NCBI GenBank assembly: GCA_949383255.1
Contig: CASJPF010000014.1
Span: forward strand, 1-64,000
Source of the DNA: Lachnospiraceae bacterium
Lineage (GTDB): Bacteria; Bacillota; Clostridia; Lachnospirales; Lachnospiraceae
Reading direction: 5' to 3'
DNA length: 64,000 nucleotides
In this document: positions 35,445-45,353 of the stretch, piece after piece
Layout of the letters: every line of letters begins with the position of its first letter
Numbering within the stretch: position 1 is the first letter of the stretch
Notes under the pieces: model-generated
The model's input: only the letters and a program-made list of their open reading frames with translations
What the model was told of the DNA's origin: nothing
The model's database searches: none
Program-made: the position numbers and the translations under genes

Positions 35445-35526
35445 ATGCACAGCCCCGTACAGAGGAAAAAAGCCGCTAAAGCGGCGCACGGGTCGCGCGC
35501 GAGTAGGGGAAAGTCTTTCCTACTCG
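35444..35526 (+). repeat. Family-3 two-hairpin element, copy B1
   Basis: TATGCACAG lead-in, hairpin 1 CCCGTAC...GCACGGG with the inner stem GCCGC-TAAA-GCGGC and a conserved GAGGAAA on its 5' side, then GCGCGCGAGTAGG leading to hairpin 2 GAGTAGGGGAAAG/CTTTCCTACTC. Same order and lengths as copies A, C and D, with stem bases changed in pairs. Confidence 0.8.
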
Positions 35527-35528
35527 AT

Positions 35529-35596
35529 TGCACAGCCAGCACAGAAGAAATAAGCTGCTAAGGTGGCACATGGATCGTGTGGCTAGTAGGGAGGAA
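35529..35596 (+). repeat. Family-3 element, copy B2 (degenerate, tandem)
   Basis: Directly after B1: TGCACAGCCAGCACAGAAGAAATAA, inner stem AGCTGC-TAAG-GTGGC, then GTGTGGCTAGTAGGGAGG. Hairpin 2 is broken; its first arm AGTAGGGAGG has become the Shine-Dalgarno of the esterase gene at 35604. Confidence 0.6.
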
Positions 35597-35603
35597 ATCA
35601 AAT

Positions 35604-36293
35604 ATGGAAAGTACTACAACTAAAATTTATTGGGCAGCGGATTCTACTGTTCAGACAAATAAGATTACGACATATCCGCAGACGGGTATTGGACAAGTGT
35701 TTTCACTCTATACAAGGGAGGGTGTTGCGGTTATCAATCATGCTAAAAATGGCAGGAGCACGAAGAGCTTTATTGACGAAGGGCGTCTGGATGTAATTGA
35801 TGCACAGATTGGAGAAGGAGATTTTCTGTTTGTACAGTTTGGACACAATGATGAGAAAAGTGAGGACCCTGCACGTTATACAGAGCCGTTTTCTACCTAT
35901 ATGATGAATTTGAGGAGATATATTGATGTTGCGAGAAAACACAATGCATTTCCTGTACTGATTACGCCTTTGGAGCGCAGGTGTTTTGTGGATTCCAAAC
36001 ATCTAGGTTTGGGTGCGCATTCAGATTATGTGGCGGCGATGAAGCAGACAGCAGAACAAAATAATGTGCCGTTAGTGGATTTGTACAGCATGAGCCGCGC
36101 TGCACTAAAAAAGGCAGGAGAACAGGAGAGCCGCAAGTGGTATATGTATTTTATCCCAGGGATTTATGATAATTATCCAGAAGGAAAAGAGGATAATACG
36201 CATTTAAGATATGAAGGTGCTGTAAAATACGCGGGTCTGATTGCAGACGGTTTGCGTGAATTAGGTGGAATTTATAAAGATTTAGTATTATAA
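35604..36293 (+). CDS. SGNH-hydrolase, rhamnogalacturonan acetylesterase-like
   Basis: 229 residues without a signal peptide, so it acts on imported fragments. Block I is WAADSTVQTN (with the catalytic-type Ser; family motif ADST), block II NHAKNGRSTKSF, block III FVQFGHNDEK (about 81-90), and a C-terminal H in DNTHLRYEGA (D-x2-H). These are the four SGNH blocks as found in carbohydrate esterase family 12. It probably removes acetyl groups from pectic oligosaccharides brought in by the upstream ABC transporter. GGGAGG before ATG 35604 comes from a family-3 repeat remnant. Confidence 0.9.
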   Translation: MESTTTKIYWAADSTVQTNKITTYPQTGIGQVFSLYTREGVAVINHAKNGRSTKSFIDEGRLDVIDAQIGEGDFLFVQFGHNDEKSEDPARYTEPFSTYMMNLRRYIDVARKHNAFPVLITPLERRCFVDSKHLGLGAHSDYVAAMKQTAEQNNVPLVDLYSMSRAALKKAGEQESRKWYMYFIPGIYDNYPEGKEDNTHLRYEGAVKYAGLIADGLRELGGIYKDLVL

Positions 36294-36295
36294 AT

Positions 36296-36382
36296 CGAGT
36301 GGGGGAAGTAACCTTCCCCTACTCGCGTGACCTGTGCGCCGCCTTAGCGGCACATTTCCTCTGCACAGGTCTGTGCATAAAA
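36296..36382 (-). repeat. Family-3 two-hairpin element, copy D (reversed)
   Basis: On the minus strand: TTATGCACAG, hairpin 1 CCTGTGC...GCACAGG with GAGGAAA and inner GCCGC-TAAG-GCGGC, then CACGCGAGTAGGGGAAGG/CTTCCCCCACTCG. With copy B it brackets the esterase gene in inverted orientation. Relative to B1 the outer stem differs at paired positions (CCTGTGC/GCACAGG against CCCGTAC/GCACGGG). Confidence 0.8.
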
Positions 36383-36387
36383 AGAGT

Positions 36388-36421
36388 AGAGCTGTGCGCT
36401 GATTTTGCAGTGTACAGCTCT
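36388..36421. terminator. Terminator of the first chemoreceptor gene
   Basis: AGAGCTGT (36388-36395) with ACAGCTCT (36414-36421). On the minus strand the stem is followed by ACTCTTTTT, ending the 38153-36444 gene; it could also stop plus-strand transcripts. Confidence 0.8.
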
Positions 36422-36443
36422 ATTATATATAGTTTATCTAAGA

Positions 36444-38153
36444 TTAATCAGATGGCAGTGTAAATTTGCTGATTAGGGAATCCAACGTCATAGCCTGTGC
36501 AGAAAGTTCTTCGCTTGTTGCGGAAGCTTCCTGTGCTGTTGCGGAGTTCGACTGAACAACCTCGGAAATTTGGTTGACACCAAGTTCTGTCTGTTTCATT
36601 GCCTCTGCCTGTTCCGTCGCTGTCTCGCTAATGGTTTTAGAAGAACTTGCAATCAGCTCGATTCCCTCTACAACGCGGTCAATGGAGGCATTTACAACGT
36701 CAGCAGTCTTGCTGCCATCTGCGATTGCGCTCAGTGAGGTTTCAATCAGGGTTCTGGTTTCGGCAGCAGATTTCGCACTCTGTTCTGCCAACTGGCGAAT
36801 CTGATCGGCTACGACTGCAAATCCTCTTCCGGCTTCTCCGGCTCTTGCGGCTTCAATAGAAGCATTTAAGGAAAGCAGATTTGTCTGTGAAGCAATGTCC
36901 TCAATTTCGGAGATAATATTTCCAACCTGTTGAGATGCATCATTGATGCGAGACATTGCATCCATCATTGCTTTCATTTCTCTGTGGCTACGCTCTGCCT
37001 CATCTGCATATGTACGTGCTTGATTGTAAGATTCACCGGCATTGTTTGCAGTTGCGCGGATATCATCCGAGATGGTTGTAATGGTTGCCTGCATTTCTTC
37101 AACAGCGCCTGCTTGATCTGTGGCACCTTCTGCTAGATTCTGGGAGGCGTCCGCCAAGTTGCTGGCACCAGCAGCTACTTGGTTTGAAGCTTCACTGACT
37201 GCAAGTAAGGTCTCGGCCATCTGGCGTTTCAGCAGTCTCATTGCGGTCAGAATTGCCTCAAATTCACCAATATATCTACTTCTATCTTTGCTGACAACTG
37301 CAAAATTGGCATTCGCCATCTGATCAAGCACTTGCGCTACATCATGGATAATGAACTGAAGTGATGCGGCCATATTGGTCGTAACGGTAACCATATCAGC
37401 AAGTTCATCTTTCGTCTCAACGGTTGGGAACGGTGACGAAAGATCACCTTTTGCAAAGATATCCAGACGCGCTTTGAGCTGGTCAAGCGGAATGGCAATG
37501 CTATTTGCGATGCCCTTGCCAAGGGTAAGCGCAAAGATAATGGAACCTGTAATTATAATAATGATAACAACTGTCAATACAACAATAATTGTAGTAAGCA
37601 TATTGGACATTTCTTGGCCTTTATGTACCTTGATCTCCATGATTTGTGTCAGATCATCGTAGATTGAATTGTACATAGGGGCTAGTTCATTTAGCGCCTT
37701 GTCCTGCGCTAACTTACACTGTTCCTGGTCAGTAGTAGCACCTTGGTCAATAATTTCCTGCTCAAATGCCCAATAGTCATCAAGCTGATCTTCTATATCT
37801 TTGTATAGTGTTTTATTTTCCTGAGTAATCATACTAGATTCAAGATTGTCAAATTCTTTAATAAACTCAGATTTATAAGTTTCATGGTCTGATAGTATTT
37901 TTTGGATAGCATCTGGCTCGTCGTAGCCGATAATGCCGCGCATTGCGGAACGGGAATCAGCAAACTGTGACATTGCTCTGCCAATGTCACCCTGTGCAAA
38001 TCCATAATCAACGATGGTAGAAGCATAGATTCGTGACATAGCGATCATGGTGACCAAGACTACGGCTGAGACCATGGTCAGAATGACTGCAACCATAATG
38101 AAAGCTCTGGTGAGCCGGTCTCTGATTTGTAGATTATTCAGTTTTTTTAGCAT
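36444..38153 (-). CDS. Methyl-accepting chemotaxis protein (tandem paralogue 1)
   Basis: 569-residue chemoreceptor: short N-tail, TM1 about 15-37, an outside four-helix-bundle-type sensor (about 38-190) without the Cache look, TM2 ([22 protein letters not shown], about 190-212), HAMP, and a long signalling coiled coil with the hairpin tip [34 protein letters not shown]-type core (about 425-460). No C-terminal CheR tether. The start is ATG 38153 (AAGGAGAACG upstream); the frame extends to 38249 without a ribosome site. The N-terminal 220 codons are identical in DNA to the neighbour at 38374, while the C-terminal part differs at many silent sites. Placement by the pectin locus suggests, but does not prove, sugar sensing. 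Confidence 0.95.
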   Translation of the reverse strand: MLKKLNNLQIRDRLTRAFIMVAVILTMVSAVVLVTMIAMSRIYASTIVDYGFAQGDIGRAMSQFADSRSAMRGIIGYDEPDAIQKILSDHETYKSEFIKEFDNLESSMITQENKTLYKDIEDQLDDYWAFEQEIIDQGATTDQEQCKLAQDKALNELAPMYNSIYDDLTQIMEIKVHKGQEMSNMLTTIIVVLTVVIIIIITGSIIFALTLGKGIANSIAIPLDQLKARLDIFAKGDLSSPFPTVETKDELADMVTVTTNMAASLQFIIHDVAQVLDQMANANFAVVSKDRSRYIGEFEAILTAMRLLKRQMAETLLAVSEASNQVAAGASNLADASQNLAEGATDQAGAVEEMQATITTISDDIRATANNAGESYNQARTYADEAERSHREMKAMMDAMSRINDASQQVGNIISEIEDIASQTNLLSLNASIEAARAGEAGRGFAVVADQIRQLAEQSAKSAAETRTLIETSLSAIADGSKTADVVNASIDRVVEGIELIASSSKTISETATEQAEAMKQTELGVNQISEVVQSNSATAQEASATSEELSAQAMTLDSLISKFTLPSD

Positions 38154-38266
38154 GGTTTTCGTTCTCCTTACTTTGTGGTGTAGTACAATATACTGCTTAC
38201 TTCTTCTGCGCATGTATAGACTGACAAGGAATTTATGTGCCCAGGACAAATAATATTTATATTAAA

Positions 38267-38296
38267 ATTATATAACTACTTATTGGTTTTGTCCAA
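38267..38296 (-). promoter_or_regulatory. Promoter of chemoreceptor 1
   Basis: On the minus strand TTGGAC (38296-38291), 18-bp spacer, TATAAT (38272-38267). The same promoter with the same spacing precedes chemoreceptor 2. GGACAAA and a matching TTTGTCC about 45 bp apart flank the -10 in both. Confidence 0.75.
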
Positions 38297-38311
38297 TATT
38301 TTTAGAATATA

Positions 38312-38359
38312 TTACAAAAATATAAGCCAATGCATATTACATTGACCTATATTTTTGTA
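38312..38359 (-). terminator. Hairpin after chemoreceptor 2
   Basis: TACAAAAATATA and TATATTTTTGTA arms with an inner CCAATG/CATTG stem, just after the stop of the 40083-38374 gene on the minus strand. It separates that gene from the promoter of chemoreceptor 1. Confidence 0.65.
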
Positions 38360-38373
38360 GTATTATGTACTAT

Positions 38374-40083
38374 TTAGATATTTGGGAGTTTAAATTTGCT
38401 GATTAAAGAATCCAGTGTCATTGCCTGTGCTGACAGTTCCTCGCTTGTAGCGGAGGCTTCCTGCGCAGTCGCGGAATTTGATTGGACAACCTCAGAAATT
38501 TGGCTGACACCAAGCTCGGTTTGTTTCATTGCCTCAGCCTGTTCATTTGCCGTTTCACTGATCGTCTTGGCAGAGTTTGCAATTCGTTCAATACCTTCCA
38601 CAACACGATCAATGGAGGCGTTCACGACATCTGCTGTTTTGCTGCCATCTGCAATTGCGCTCAGTGAGGTTTCAATCAGAGTTCTGGTTTCTGCAGCAGA
38701 GTTCGCACTTTGCTCTGCAAGCTGACGAATCTGATCTGCTACAACAGCAAAGCCCCTTCCGGCTTCTCCGGCTCTTGCTGCCTCGATTGAAGCATTTAAG
38801 GAGAGCAGATTTGTCTGTGACGCAATGTCTTCAATCTCAGAGATGATGTTTCCAACTTGTTGTGATGCATCATTGATGCGAGACATTGCATCCATCATTG
38901 CTTTCATTTCTCTGTGGCTGCGTTCTGCCTCGTCAGCGTAAGTGCGCGCCTGATTATAGGATTCGCCTGCGCTGTTTGCGGTTGAGCGAATATCGTCGGA
39001 GATGGTGGTAATAGTTGCCTGCATTTCCTCAACAGCGCCAGCCTGGTCAGTAGCGCCTTCGGCAAGGTTCTGGGAAGCATCTGCGAGATTGCTTGCGCCT
39101 GCAGCTACTTGATTGGAAGCTTCACTGACTGACTGCATTGTCTCGACCATTTGCTTTTTCAAAAGTCCCATTGCGGTTAAGATCGCCTCAAATTCACCAA
39201 GATATTTTGACTTGTTTGTGCTTGAAGCAGTAAAGTCTGCTGCAGCCATTTGATCCAATATATCTGCCACATCATGGATAATGAATTGAAGAGAAGCAGC
39301 CATATTGGTCGTAACGGTAACCATATCGGCAAGTTCATCTTTGGTTTCAACGGTCGGGAACGGAGATGAAAGATCACCCTTTGCAAAAATATCTAGACGA
39401 ACCTTAAGCTGGTCAAGTGGTACTGCAATGCTATTTGCGATGCCCTTGCCAAGGGTAAGCGCAAAGATAATGGAACCTGTAATTATAATAATGATAACAA
39501 CTGTCAATACAACAATAATTGTAGTAAGCATATTGGACATTTCTTGGCCTTTATGTACCTTGATCTCCATGATTTGTGTCAGATCATCGTAGATTGAATT
39601 GTACATAGGGGCTAGTTCATTTAGCGCCTTGTCCTGCGCTAACTTACACTGTTCCTGGTCAGTAGTAGCACCTTGGTCAATAATTTCCTGCTCAAATGCC
39701 CAATAGTCATCAAGCTGATCTTCTATATCTTTGTATAGTGTTTTATTTTCCTGAGTAATCATACTAGATTCAAGATTGTCAAATTCTTTAATAAACTCAG
39801 ATTTATAAGTTTCATGGTCTGATAGTATTTTTTGGATAGCATCTGGCTCGTCGTAGCCGATAATGCCGCGCATTGCGGAACGGGAATCAGCAAACTGTGA
39901 CATTGCTCTGCCAATGTCACCCTGTGCAAATCCATAATCAACGATGGTAGAAGCATAGATTCGTGACATAGCGATCATGGTGACCAAGACTACGGCTGAG
40001 ACCATGGTCAGAATGACTGCAACCATAATGAAAGCTCTGGTGAGCCGGTCTCTGATTTGTAGATTATTCAGTTTTTTTAACAT
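38374..40083 (-). CDS. Methyl-accepting chemotaxis protein (tandem paralogue 2)
   Basis: 569 residues, same layout as its neighbour: TM1, four-helix-type outside sensor, TM2, HAMP and signalling hairpin. The two proteins have the same sensor sequence; visible differences sit in and after the HAMP (for example [27 protein letters not shown] here against [27 protein letters not shown]). The last residues differ (FKLPNI against FTLPSD). ATG 40083 has AAGGAGAACG upstream. It has its own copy of the TTGGAC-N18-TATAAT promoter at 40187-40216, so the pair is a duplication including the promoter. Confidence 0.95.
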   Translation of the reverse strand: MLKKLNNLQIRDRLTRAFIMVAVILTMVSAVVLVTMIAMSRIYASTIVDYGFAQGDIGRAMSQFADSRSAMRGIIGYDEPDAIQKILSDHETYKSEFIKEFDNLESSMITQENKTLYKDIEDQLDDYWAFEQEIIDQGATTDQEQCKLAQDKALNELAPMYNSIYDDLTQIMEIKVHKGQEMSNMLTTIIVVLTVVIIIIITGSIIFALTLGKGIANSIAVPLDQLKVRLDIFAKGDLSSPFPTVETKDELADMVTVTTNMAASLQFIIHDVADILDQMAAADFTASSTNKSKYLGEFEAILTAMGLLKKQMVETMQSVSEASNQVAAGASNLADASQNLAEGATDQAGAVEEMQATITTISDDIRSTANSAGESYNQARTYADEAERSHREMKAMMDAMSRINDASQQVGNIISEIEDIASQTNLLSLNASIEAARAGEAGRGFAVVADQIRQLAEQSANSAAETRTLIETSLSAIADGSKTADVVNASIDRVVEGIERIANSAKTISETANEQAEAMKQTELGVSQISEVVQSNSATAQEASATSEELSAQAMTLDSLISKFKLPNI

Positions 40084-40186
40084 GGTTTTCGTTCTCCTTA
40101 CTTTTGTTATAGTACAATTTTTGTTTCATTCGTCTTCGCTTATCACTGGGAAAGGATTTGTGCGCAGAACAAATTATATATAGTGA

Positions 40187-40216
40187 ATTATATAACGATT
40201 TATTAAATTTGTCCAA
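40187..40216 (-). promoter_or_regulatory. Promoter of chemoreceptor 2
   Basis: On the minus strand TTGGAC (40216-40211), 18-bp spacer, TATAAT (40192-40187), duplicated from or to chemoreceptor 1. 40217-40478 upstream is AT-rich; a small stem AAATGCC/ACATTTTGGTA-like pairing is seen near 40328, otherwise nothing. Confidence 0.75.
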
Positions 40217-40478
40217 TATTTTTGGTGCATATTTGTATTATTTTGTGTTTTTGTTATAATTCACATTCTCGAAAAATTTAGTTTGTTTTAGGCTATTCTG
40301 GTGTAAATTATGACAATCTATGTATAAAAAATGCCAAAAAGTGACATTTTGGTATATAATTCCCACTATTTTAATGAACATATGAACTATAAATGTTTTT
40401 AATATAGATTATTAAAAAATGACTAATATGTACTAATATAGTGCATTATAATTTTGCATTTTACAATAGAATTGCTGA

Positions 40479-40509
40479 ATAAAAAGATGCGGCCTGCTAA
40501 AAAGCAGGC
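40479..40509 (-). terminator. Terminator of chemoreceptor 3
   Basis: GCCTGCT (40492-40498) with AGCAGGC (40503-40509); on the minus strand followed by CGCATCTTTTTATT. Confidence 0.7.
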
Positions 40510-40574
40510 TTCGTATAATGTAGATTCCTATGTACAATAATTTATATAGACAATGCAGCTATTTTCTATTGTGT

Positions 40575-42452
40575 TTATTGTGTCACAAGACCTAACAACT
40601 TTTCGGTAATTTCTGCCATGTTTGAGGAGACTTGTTTTGTATTTTGTGATATGCGGACATTTTCTTCCACAACGCCGGATATCCGTTCAATTTGACGAAC
40701 AGCATGTGACACAATATCTACATTTTGACGAACCATTCCAGTGACAGTCTCGATGCTATGGTTGGTTTTCTGAATATTTTCCACTACAATGTCGAACGCT
40801 TCCACAGTCTGGTCAGTAATCTGGCGCCCACTCTGCACTGCATTGATGGAGTTCATAATCAGTTCGTTGGTTTCTCTGGCGGCTTGTGCGCTTCTGGCTG
40901 CCAGTTCCCCAACCTGAGTCGCCACAACGGCAAATCCTTTTCCTTTTTCTCCGGCTCTTGCTGCCTCAATGGAAGCGTTTAGGGACAGCATATTGGTCTG
41001 CTGTGCAATGGAGTTAATCTCACCAATAATCTTTTCAATCTCTATGGACATATCACTGATTTTTTGCATGGAATCTGTCAGAAGCTTCATGCGGGACTGT
41101 GTTTGAATAATCTTTTCTGAGGTGGTTTCTGTCTCAGCGGTGGCGCTGACAGAAACCTGCACACTACTGTTTAGTTCCTCGGTTAGTTGCTGCATAATTT
41201 GCTTTAAGTCTTCTACAGCAGTTTCTTGTTCCCCCGTTCCATTATAGATGCTGTCAGCATTTTCAAGGGTTTTCCCGGATACTTGATTCAATTCGCTGCA
41301 GGAGTTCTTAACATTCTCGATCAGCAATTGATTGTGTTTCATATCCTGTTTCTGTTGTGCGATTAATTGTTCGTTTTCTCGAATGCTCTGACAGATACTT
41401 TGAACCATTTTATTGATACTGTCAGAGAGCATCACAAACTCGGGATTTCCAGTTTCGTGTACAGTAATCTCAAAATTTCCGCTTGCAATTGCGTGCATGG
41501 AACTGGAAATATGGTTGATTCCTTGCACAATCTTATCATCTACCATGCGGTTAATCATATATAGCAGTACACTAAATATAATGAGCATACTCAGAGAAAC
41601 GACAAAAGTTTGACTTGTACGACCAGCATAGTATTCGCTGGAGGGCATAAAAGTTCCAATAATTTGACCATTGGACTCTTCTGCTACATAATAACCTTTT
41701 TCACCATCAATAACTGCTTTTCCTTTGCCGACAAGTTTTGACGGGAATCCTACATCCGTGGCGCGTGTGCCAATCAGGGAAGAATTTTGATGTGCCAAGA
41801 TTAGTCCGCTAGTGTTATCAATTGCGTAGACATACCCCCGTTCACCAAAGTCAACATCTTTGAGTACAACAGAAATCTCTGTTCCAGCAAGCATATTTTC
41901 GAGTACTTCTGGGCGCACACCGACCTGTACAAGTCCTTTGTCGTCGGTTCTGGCAACACCAATGTACTGCATCACGATTCCTTCTGCCACATTTCTTTGT
42001 GGTTCTTGTACAATCTCAATAGAAGGATCGTTAGCAATGACCATAAAAGCATTGGACTGCTCGCCACTTTTCATGTCAAAACCAATGTATGCATCGATTG
42101 TGCTGCTGGTAATGATGCCGTTTTCATTGATAATATGCAGCTCGTTGACCATCAGTCGGTCTTTGACTGCATTGAGTTTATTTGTGTTTCCGTTGATGGA
42201 AGAATCTGCGGCAAGGATATCGGCAAAGGCTCTTGCTTTTACAAGATTATCTTGGCTTAGATTTTTGGTGAGTTGTGCAATGTTTGTCTCGTTGGCAGCG
42301 AGCTTTGAGCGAACATCTTCAAGCTTTGTCTGACTTGCAATCGTGTTGCTTGATTGGCTGACAAATGTCTGCAACGCAAAGACGGCTGTGATTGTGATGA
42401 GTAGTGCGACAAGCATATAGAAAAACAGCCGCTGCGTAAATATTTTTTTCAT
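40575..42452 (-). CDS. Methyl-accepting chemotaxis protein with Cache-type sensor
   Basis: 625 residues: TM1 (LFFYMLVALLITITAVFALQTF, about 9-30), a large outside region (about 31-280) with a Cache-like second half (KDVDFGERGYVYAIDNTSGLILAHQNSSLIGT, about 200-231), TM2 (TFVVSLSMLIIFSVLLYMI, about 285-303), HAMP-like linker, then the signalling domain with the tip [23 protein letters not shown] (about 480-502). Cache sensors usually bind small carboxylates or amino acids. ATG 42452 follows GGGAAGGAAGG. It is not a copy of the tandem pair: sensor and signalling parts differ throughout. Confidence 0.95.
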   Translation of the reverse strand: MKKIFTQRLFFYMLVALLITITAVFALQTFVSQSSNTIASQTKLEDVRSKLAANETNIAQLTKNLSQDNLVKARAFADILAADSSINGNTNKLNAVKDRLMVNELHIINENGIITSSTIDAYIGFDMKSGEQSNAFMVIANDPSIEIVQEPQRNVAEGIVMQYIGVARTDDKGLVQVGVRPEVLENMLAGTEISVVLKDVDFGERGYVYAIDNTSGLILAHQNSSLIGTRATDVGFPSKLVGKGKAVIDGEKGYYVAEESNGQIIGTFMPSSEYYAGRTSQTFVVSLSMLIIFSVLLYMINRMVDDKIVQGINHISSSMHAIASGNFEITVHETGNPEFVMLSDSINKMVQSICQSIRENEQLIAQQKQDMKHNQLLIENVKNSCSELNQVSGKTLENADSIYNGTGEQETAVEDLKQIMQQLTEELNSSVQVSVSATAETETTSEKIIQTQSRMKLLTDSMQKISDMSIEIEKIIGEINSIAQQTNMLSLNASIEAARAGEKGKGFAVVATQVGELAARSAQAARETNELIMNSINAVQSGRQITDQTVEAFDIVVENIQKTNHSIETVTGMVRQNVDIVSHAVRQIERISGVVEENVRISQNTKQVSSNMAEITEKLLGLVTQ

Positions 42453-42938
42453 TTTAGTACCTTCCTTCCCGGAGTTGGCAGGAAATGTTTGGAAGTAATT
42501 TCTAAACAGTCCTTTCAGTTATCATGTTATGGTATATATTGATTATTATAACTTTTTACATAAAATACATCAAGTCTTTTAGTATCGGTTTCTATAAGAA
42601 TTATTAATAGGTTACAATTCACACCCATGCCAGATTTCGTATTGATTTCGGATGATTGGGTGTGAATTGCAACAATTGATGCACACAAAATGCCACAAAG
42701 CGGGCATTTTGGCGCTGGATCTGACACTATGCAGCAAGTGCATGGTGCGGGTGTGAAAAGTAACATTAATAGACTCCAAAGTCTGTTATATTATAATAAG
42801 ATTGTAAATAATAAAGAAGTATGCTATAGTGATAATTGGTTAGTTGAAGCTAATCACTGCTTGTTGAATATTAATTACTGTTTGCACAATTTTTTCGTCG
42901 AAACATATATTATAAGGAAGAAAAAGGAGGAAGTTAGC
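42453..42938. other. Gap with two hairpins before the ZIP transporter gene
   Basis: CAATTCACACCCA (42616-42628) pairs perfectly with TGGGTGTGAATTG (42658-42670), and AAAATGCC/GGGCATTTT pair around 42688-42711, preceded by TGCACAC. Similar AAAATGC...GCATTTT stems occur near 23401 and 40328. No gene is supported; the frame open from 42690 lacks a ribosome site until 42939. Confidence 0.55.
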
Positions 42939-43733
42939 ATGGATATCAATCTGGATATCGGCGTGGCGGCGGGGGTAATGATACCATTTATCGGGACGAC
43001 GCTAGGTTCAGCTATGGTGTTTTTTATGAAAAACCAGATTAATAAAAAAATTGAGAAGCTGTTGATGGGGTTTGCAGCGGGTGTGATGGTGGCGGCGTCT
43101 GTGTGGTCACTGCTAATACCGGCAATTGACATGGCAGCAGAGCAGAATAAAGTTGCGTGGGTACCAGCAGCGGTAGGATTTATCCTAGGAATGGCGTTTT
43201 TGTTGCTTCTGGATAGTGTGATACCACATCTGCATCTTGACATGGAGAAGCCGGAAGGCATCAGAACGAAGGCAAAAAAGACCACAATGATGGTGTTTGC
43301 GGTAACGCTGCACAATATACCAGAGGGAATGGCTGTTGGCGTCACGTTTGCAGGAGCGCTGCTGGGCGATGCGCAGATTACAATGGCTGGCGCCTTCACG
43401 TTGGCATTGGGTATAGCGATACAGAATTTTCCAGAGGGCGCAATTATTTCAATGCCGCTAAAAAGTCAAGGCACTTCTAAGCGAAAGGCATTTGTGTATG
43501 GTGTACTCTCAGGGCTGGTGGAACCCATAGGTGCGATGCTAACGATTTTGCTCGCAGGATTGATTGTGCCAATGCTTCCCTATTTTCTGGCATTTGCAGC
43601 GGGCGCAATGATTTACGTCGTTGTCGAGGAGCTAATTCCTGAGTCGCAAGCAGGAGAGCACACAAATATAGGAACAATTGGTGTTGCGGTCGGGTTTGTC
43701 GTGATGATGGTGCTCGATGTGGCGTTGGGATAA
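42939..43733 (+). CDS. ZIP-family metal transporter (ZupT/GufA-like)
   Basis: 264 residues with about eight membrane helices. The two metal-site helices are clear: VTLHNIPEGMAVGVTFAGA (about 125-143) and ALGIAIQNFPEGAIISMPL (about 150-168), with the H-N-x-P-E-G and Q-N-x-P-E-G motifs. A His-bearing loop PHLHLDMEKPEG precedes them. Likely imports zinc or other divalent metals; direction and metal are by family. ATG 42939 follows AAAAAGGAGGAAG, a much better start than the open upstream frame. Confidence 0.93.
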   Translation: MDINLDIGVAAGVMIPFIGTTLGSAMVFFMKNQINKKIEKLLMGFAAGVMVAASVWSLLIPAIDMAAEQNKVAWVPAAVGFILGMAFLLLLDSVIPHLHLDMEKPEGIRTKAKKTTMMVFAVTLHNIPEGMAVGVTFAGALLGDAQITMAGAFTLALGIAIQNFPEGAIISMPLKSQGTSKRKAFVYGVLSGLVEPIGAMLTILLAGLIVPMLPYFLAFAAGAMIYVVVEELIPESQAGEHTNIGTIGVAVGFVVMMVLDVALG

Positions 43734-43798
43734 TGGTCTAAAGTTGACCTTTGGTGTCGCACTTTTACGTCTGTTAACGCAGCCGTTTCAGGTAGAAA

Positions 43799-44968
43799 TT
43801 ATTTTTTATCAGATTCTAATGATTTGTGTGTTAAAAATGTGCCCAATAACATAACAAAAAGCATGACACATAGATAATACGGAAAGAGTGCGACACTAAT
43901 AAACTGTGCAATTAAGCCGAACAGGACAGGGGCGAGCAGAATACTGATATAAGATGCGGACATCTGTATGCTCACAACCGCTTGTGACCGTTCTTTTCCA
44001 AAGGTTTCTGGTGTGAGATGAATCATGTTTGGAAAAATAGGACCGTTTCCCAAACCAATCAAAAATAGTGCACCGCCGACAGCAACAGGCGGGATGGGCA
44101 GGAGCAGCAGTGTGATGGCAGTCAGCGTGATGCACTGTCCTATTTTTATAATTTGCTGACTGGTGCATTTTAGGGCGAGAACACCGGAAGAAAAACGACC
44201 GAGTGCCATGCCAATATAATAAAACATAATGACTTTTGCAGCGCCATCCACTGCCATTTGTTTTTCATTGACTAGAAATGTACTTCCCCAGATACCGCAA
44301 GTGTACTCAATTGCGCAAGAACCAAGAAAGACAAGACAGACCCTGCGAACTTTTTGGTCTTTTAGCAAGTCAATGATTCCGACAACAAGTGCATTTTCTT
44401 CTTCGTAGGAATCTGCACTGTTGACTTTTTTCCACAATGGAATAGAAATAATTGTCATAATAGCAATTACCAACTGCACCCAGAAGACAGTCTGATAGCC
44501 TTGTCGCCAGTTGCCAGTTGCGGAGAGCATGAGTGACATAAGATAGGGGCTGAGCGAGACACCAATTCCATAAAAACAGTGTAGAAAGTTCATATGAATA
44601 GCCCGATAGTGTAGCGCAACATAATTGTTTAGTGCAGTGTCAATTGCACCAGCGCCAATTCCAAGCGGAACAGCAAAAAGGCACAGAAATAGTATGCTAG
44701 GAGCAACGGAGAAGCCAAGCAGTGCGCCGGCAGTTATAGCGGTGCTTGCGGCAGTGATTTTGGCGGTTCCAAAGTGCTTTATAAGCCTTGTGGATAGTAG
44801 GCTGGAGAGAATAGTTCCGCCAGAAATAATACTTGTCACAAAGTTTGCGTGGGAGATAGCGACGCCAAATGCTGGATAAATTGCGGGCCACGCAGTTCCA
44901 AATAGGGAGTCGGGTATTCCCAGACCAATAAAAGTGATATAGATAATAATTAAAAGTAGAGTGCTCAT
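43799..44968 (-). CDS. Major facilitator superfamily transporter
   Basis: 389 residues, about twelve membrane helices. Opening TLLLIIIYITFIGLGIPDSLFGTAWPAIY, with the G-x-P-D-x-x-x-G pattern seen in FucP/YfkF-like sugar permeases, then a loop RLIKHFGTAKITAAST after helix 2 and LFLIGLGNGPIFPNMIHLTPE (about 305-325) in the second half. Substrate not determinable. The start is ATG 44968 with CAGGAGAATTC upstream; the frame continues to 45043 without support. It stands alone between a ZIP transporter and a decayed ABC operon. The 44969-45159 gap shows no other feature. Confidence 0.88.
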   Translation of the reverse strand: MSTLLLIIIYITFIGLGIPDSLFGTAWPAIYPAFGVAISHANFVTSIISGGTILSSLLSTRLIKHFGTAKITAASTAITAGALLGFSVAPSILFLCLFAVPLGIGAGAIDTALNNYVALHYRAIHMNFLHCFYGIGVSLSPYLMSLMLSATGNWRQGYQTVFWVQLVIAIMTIISIPLWKKVNSADSYEEENALVVGIIDLLKDQKVRRVCLVFLGSCAIEYTCGIWGSTFLVNEKQMAVDGAAKVIMFYYIGMALGRFSSGVLALKCTSQQIIKIGQCITLTAITLLLLPIPPVAVGGALFLIGLGNGPIFPNMIHLTPETFGKERSQAVVSIQMSASYISILLAPVLFGLIAQFISVALFPYYLCVMLFVMLLGTFLTHKSLESDKK

Positions 44969-45159
44969 GGATTGAATTCTCCTGTGTAGTTGTATATTTT
45001 GTACGTTGATATAATTTGTGTGCATATGATAGAAAACTGTCACGAGAGCAGGTACAAGGCAGATTTAGCACTATTATATACATTCCACGAAATGACTGCA
45101 AGAAGTTTTTGGGAATAGAAAAAATGTAACCAAAAGGGCATCTGATTTGCATATATTAT

Positions 45160-45320
45160 AAGGAACTGTAGAAAAATAACTGACGCATCTTGACTTGGCT
45201 ATTTCTCCGATTATGCATGCCAAAAAGCCTCGCCGTAGCCCGCTACGCCTACATTTTTTGACATACCTCCTCGAAGAAATATCCTACGCAATCTGCATCA
45301 CTTATTTTCCTAATTCCTAA
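45160..45320 (+). repeat. Family-1 palindromic repeat, copy B
   Basis: AAGGAACTGTAGAAAAATAA to TTATTTTCCTAATTCCTAA ends. Interior contains GACTTGGCTATTTCTCCGAT, AAAAAGCCTCGCCGTAGCC and CCTCGAAGAAATATCCTACG. Nearly identical to copy D (60158) and to the reverse of copy C (59198). It lies 34 bp before the start of the broken binding-protein gene. Confidence 0.88.
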
Positions 45321-45353
45321 AGAGTCAAAAGTAGTGTGAACTGGAGGGCGAAT

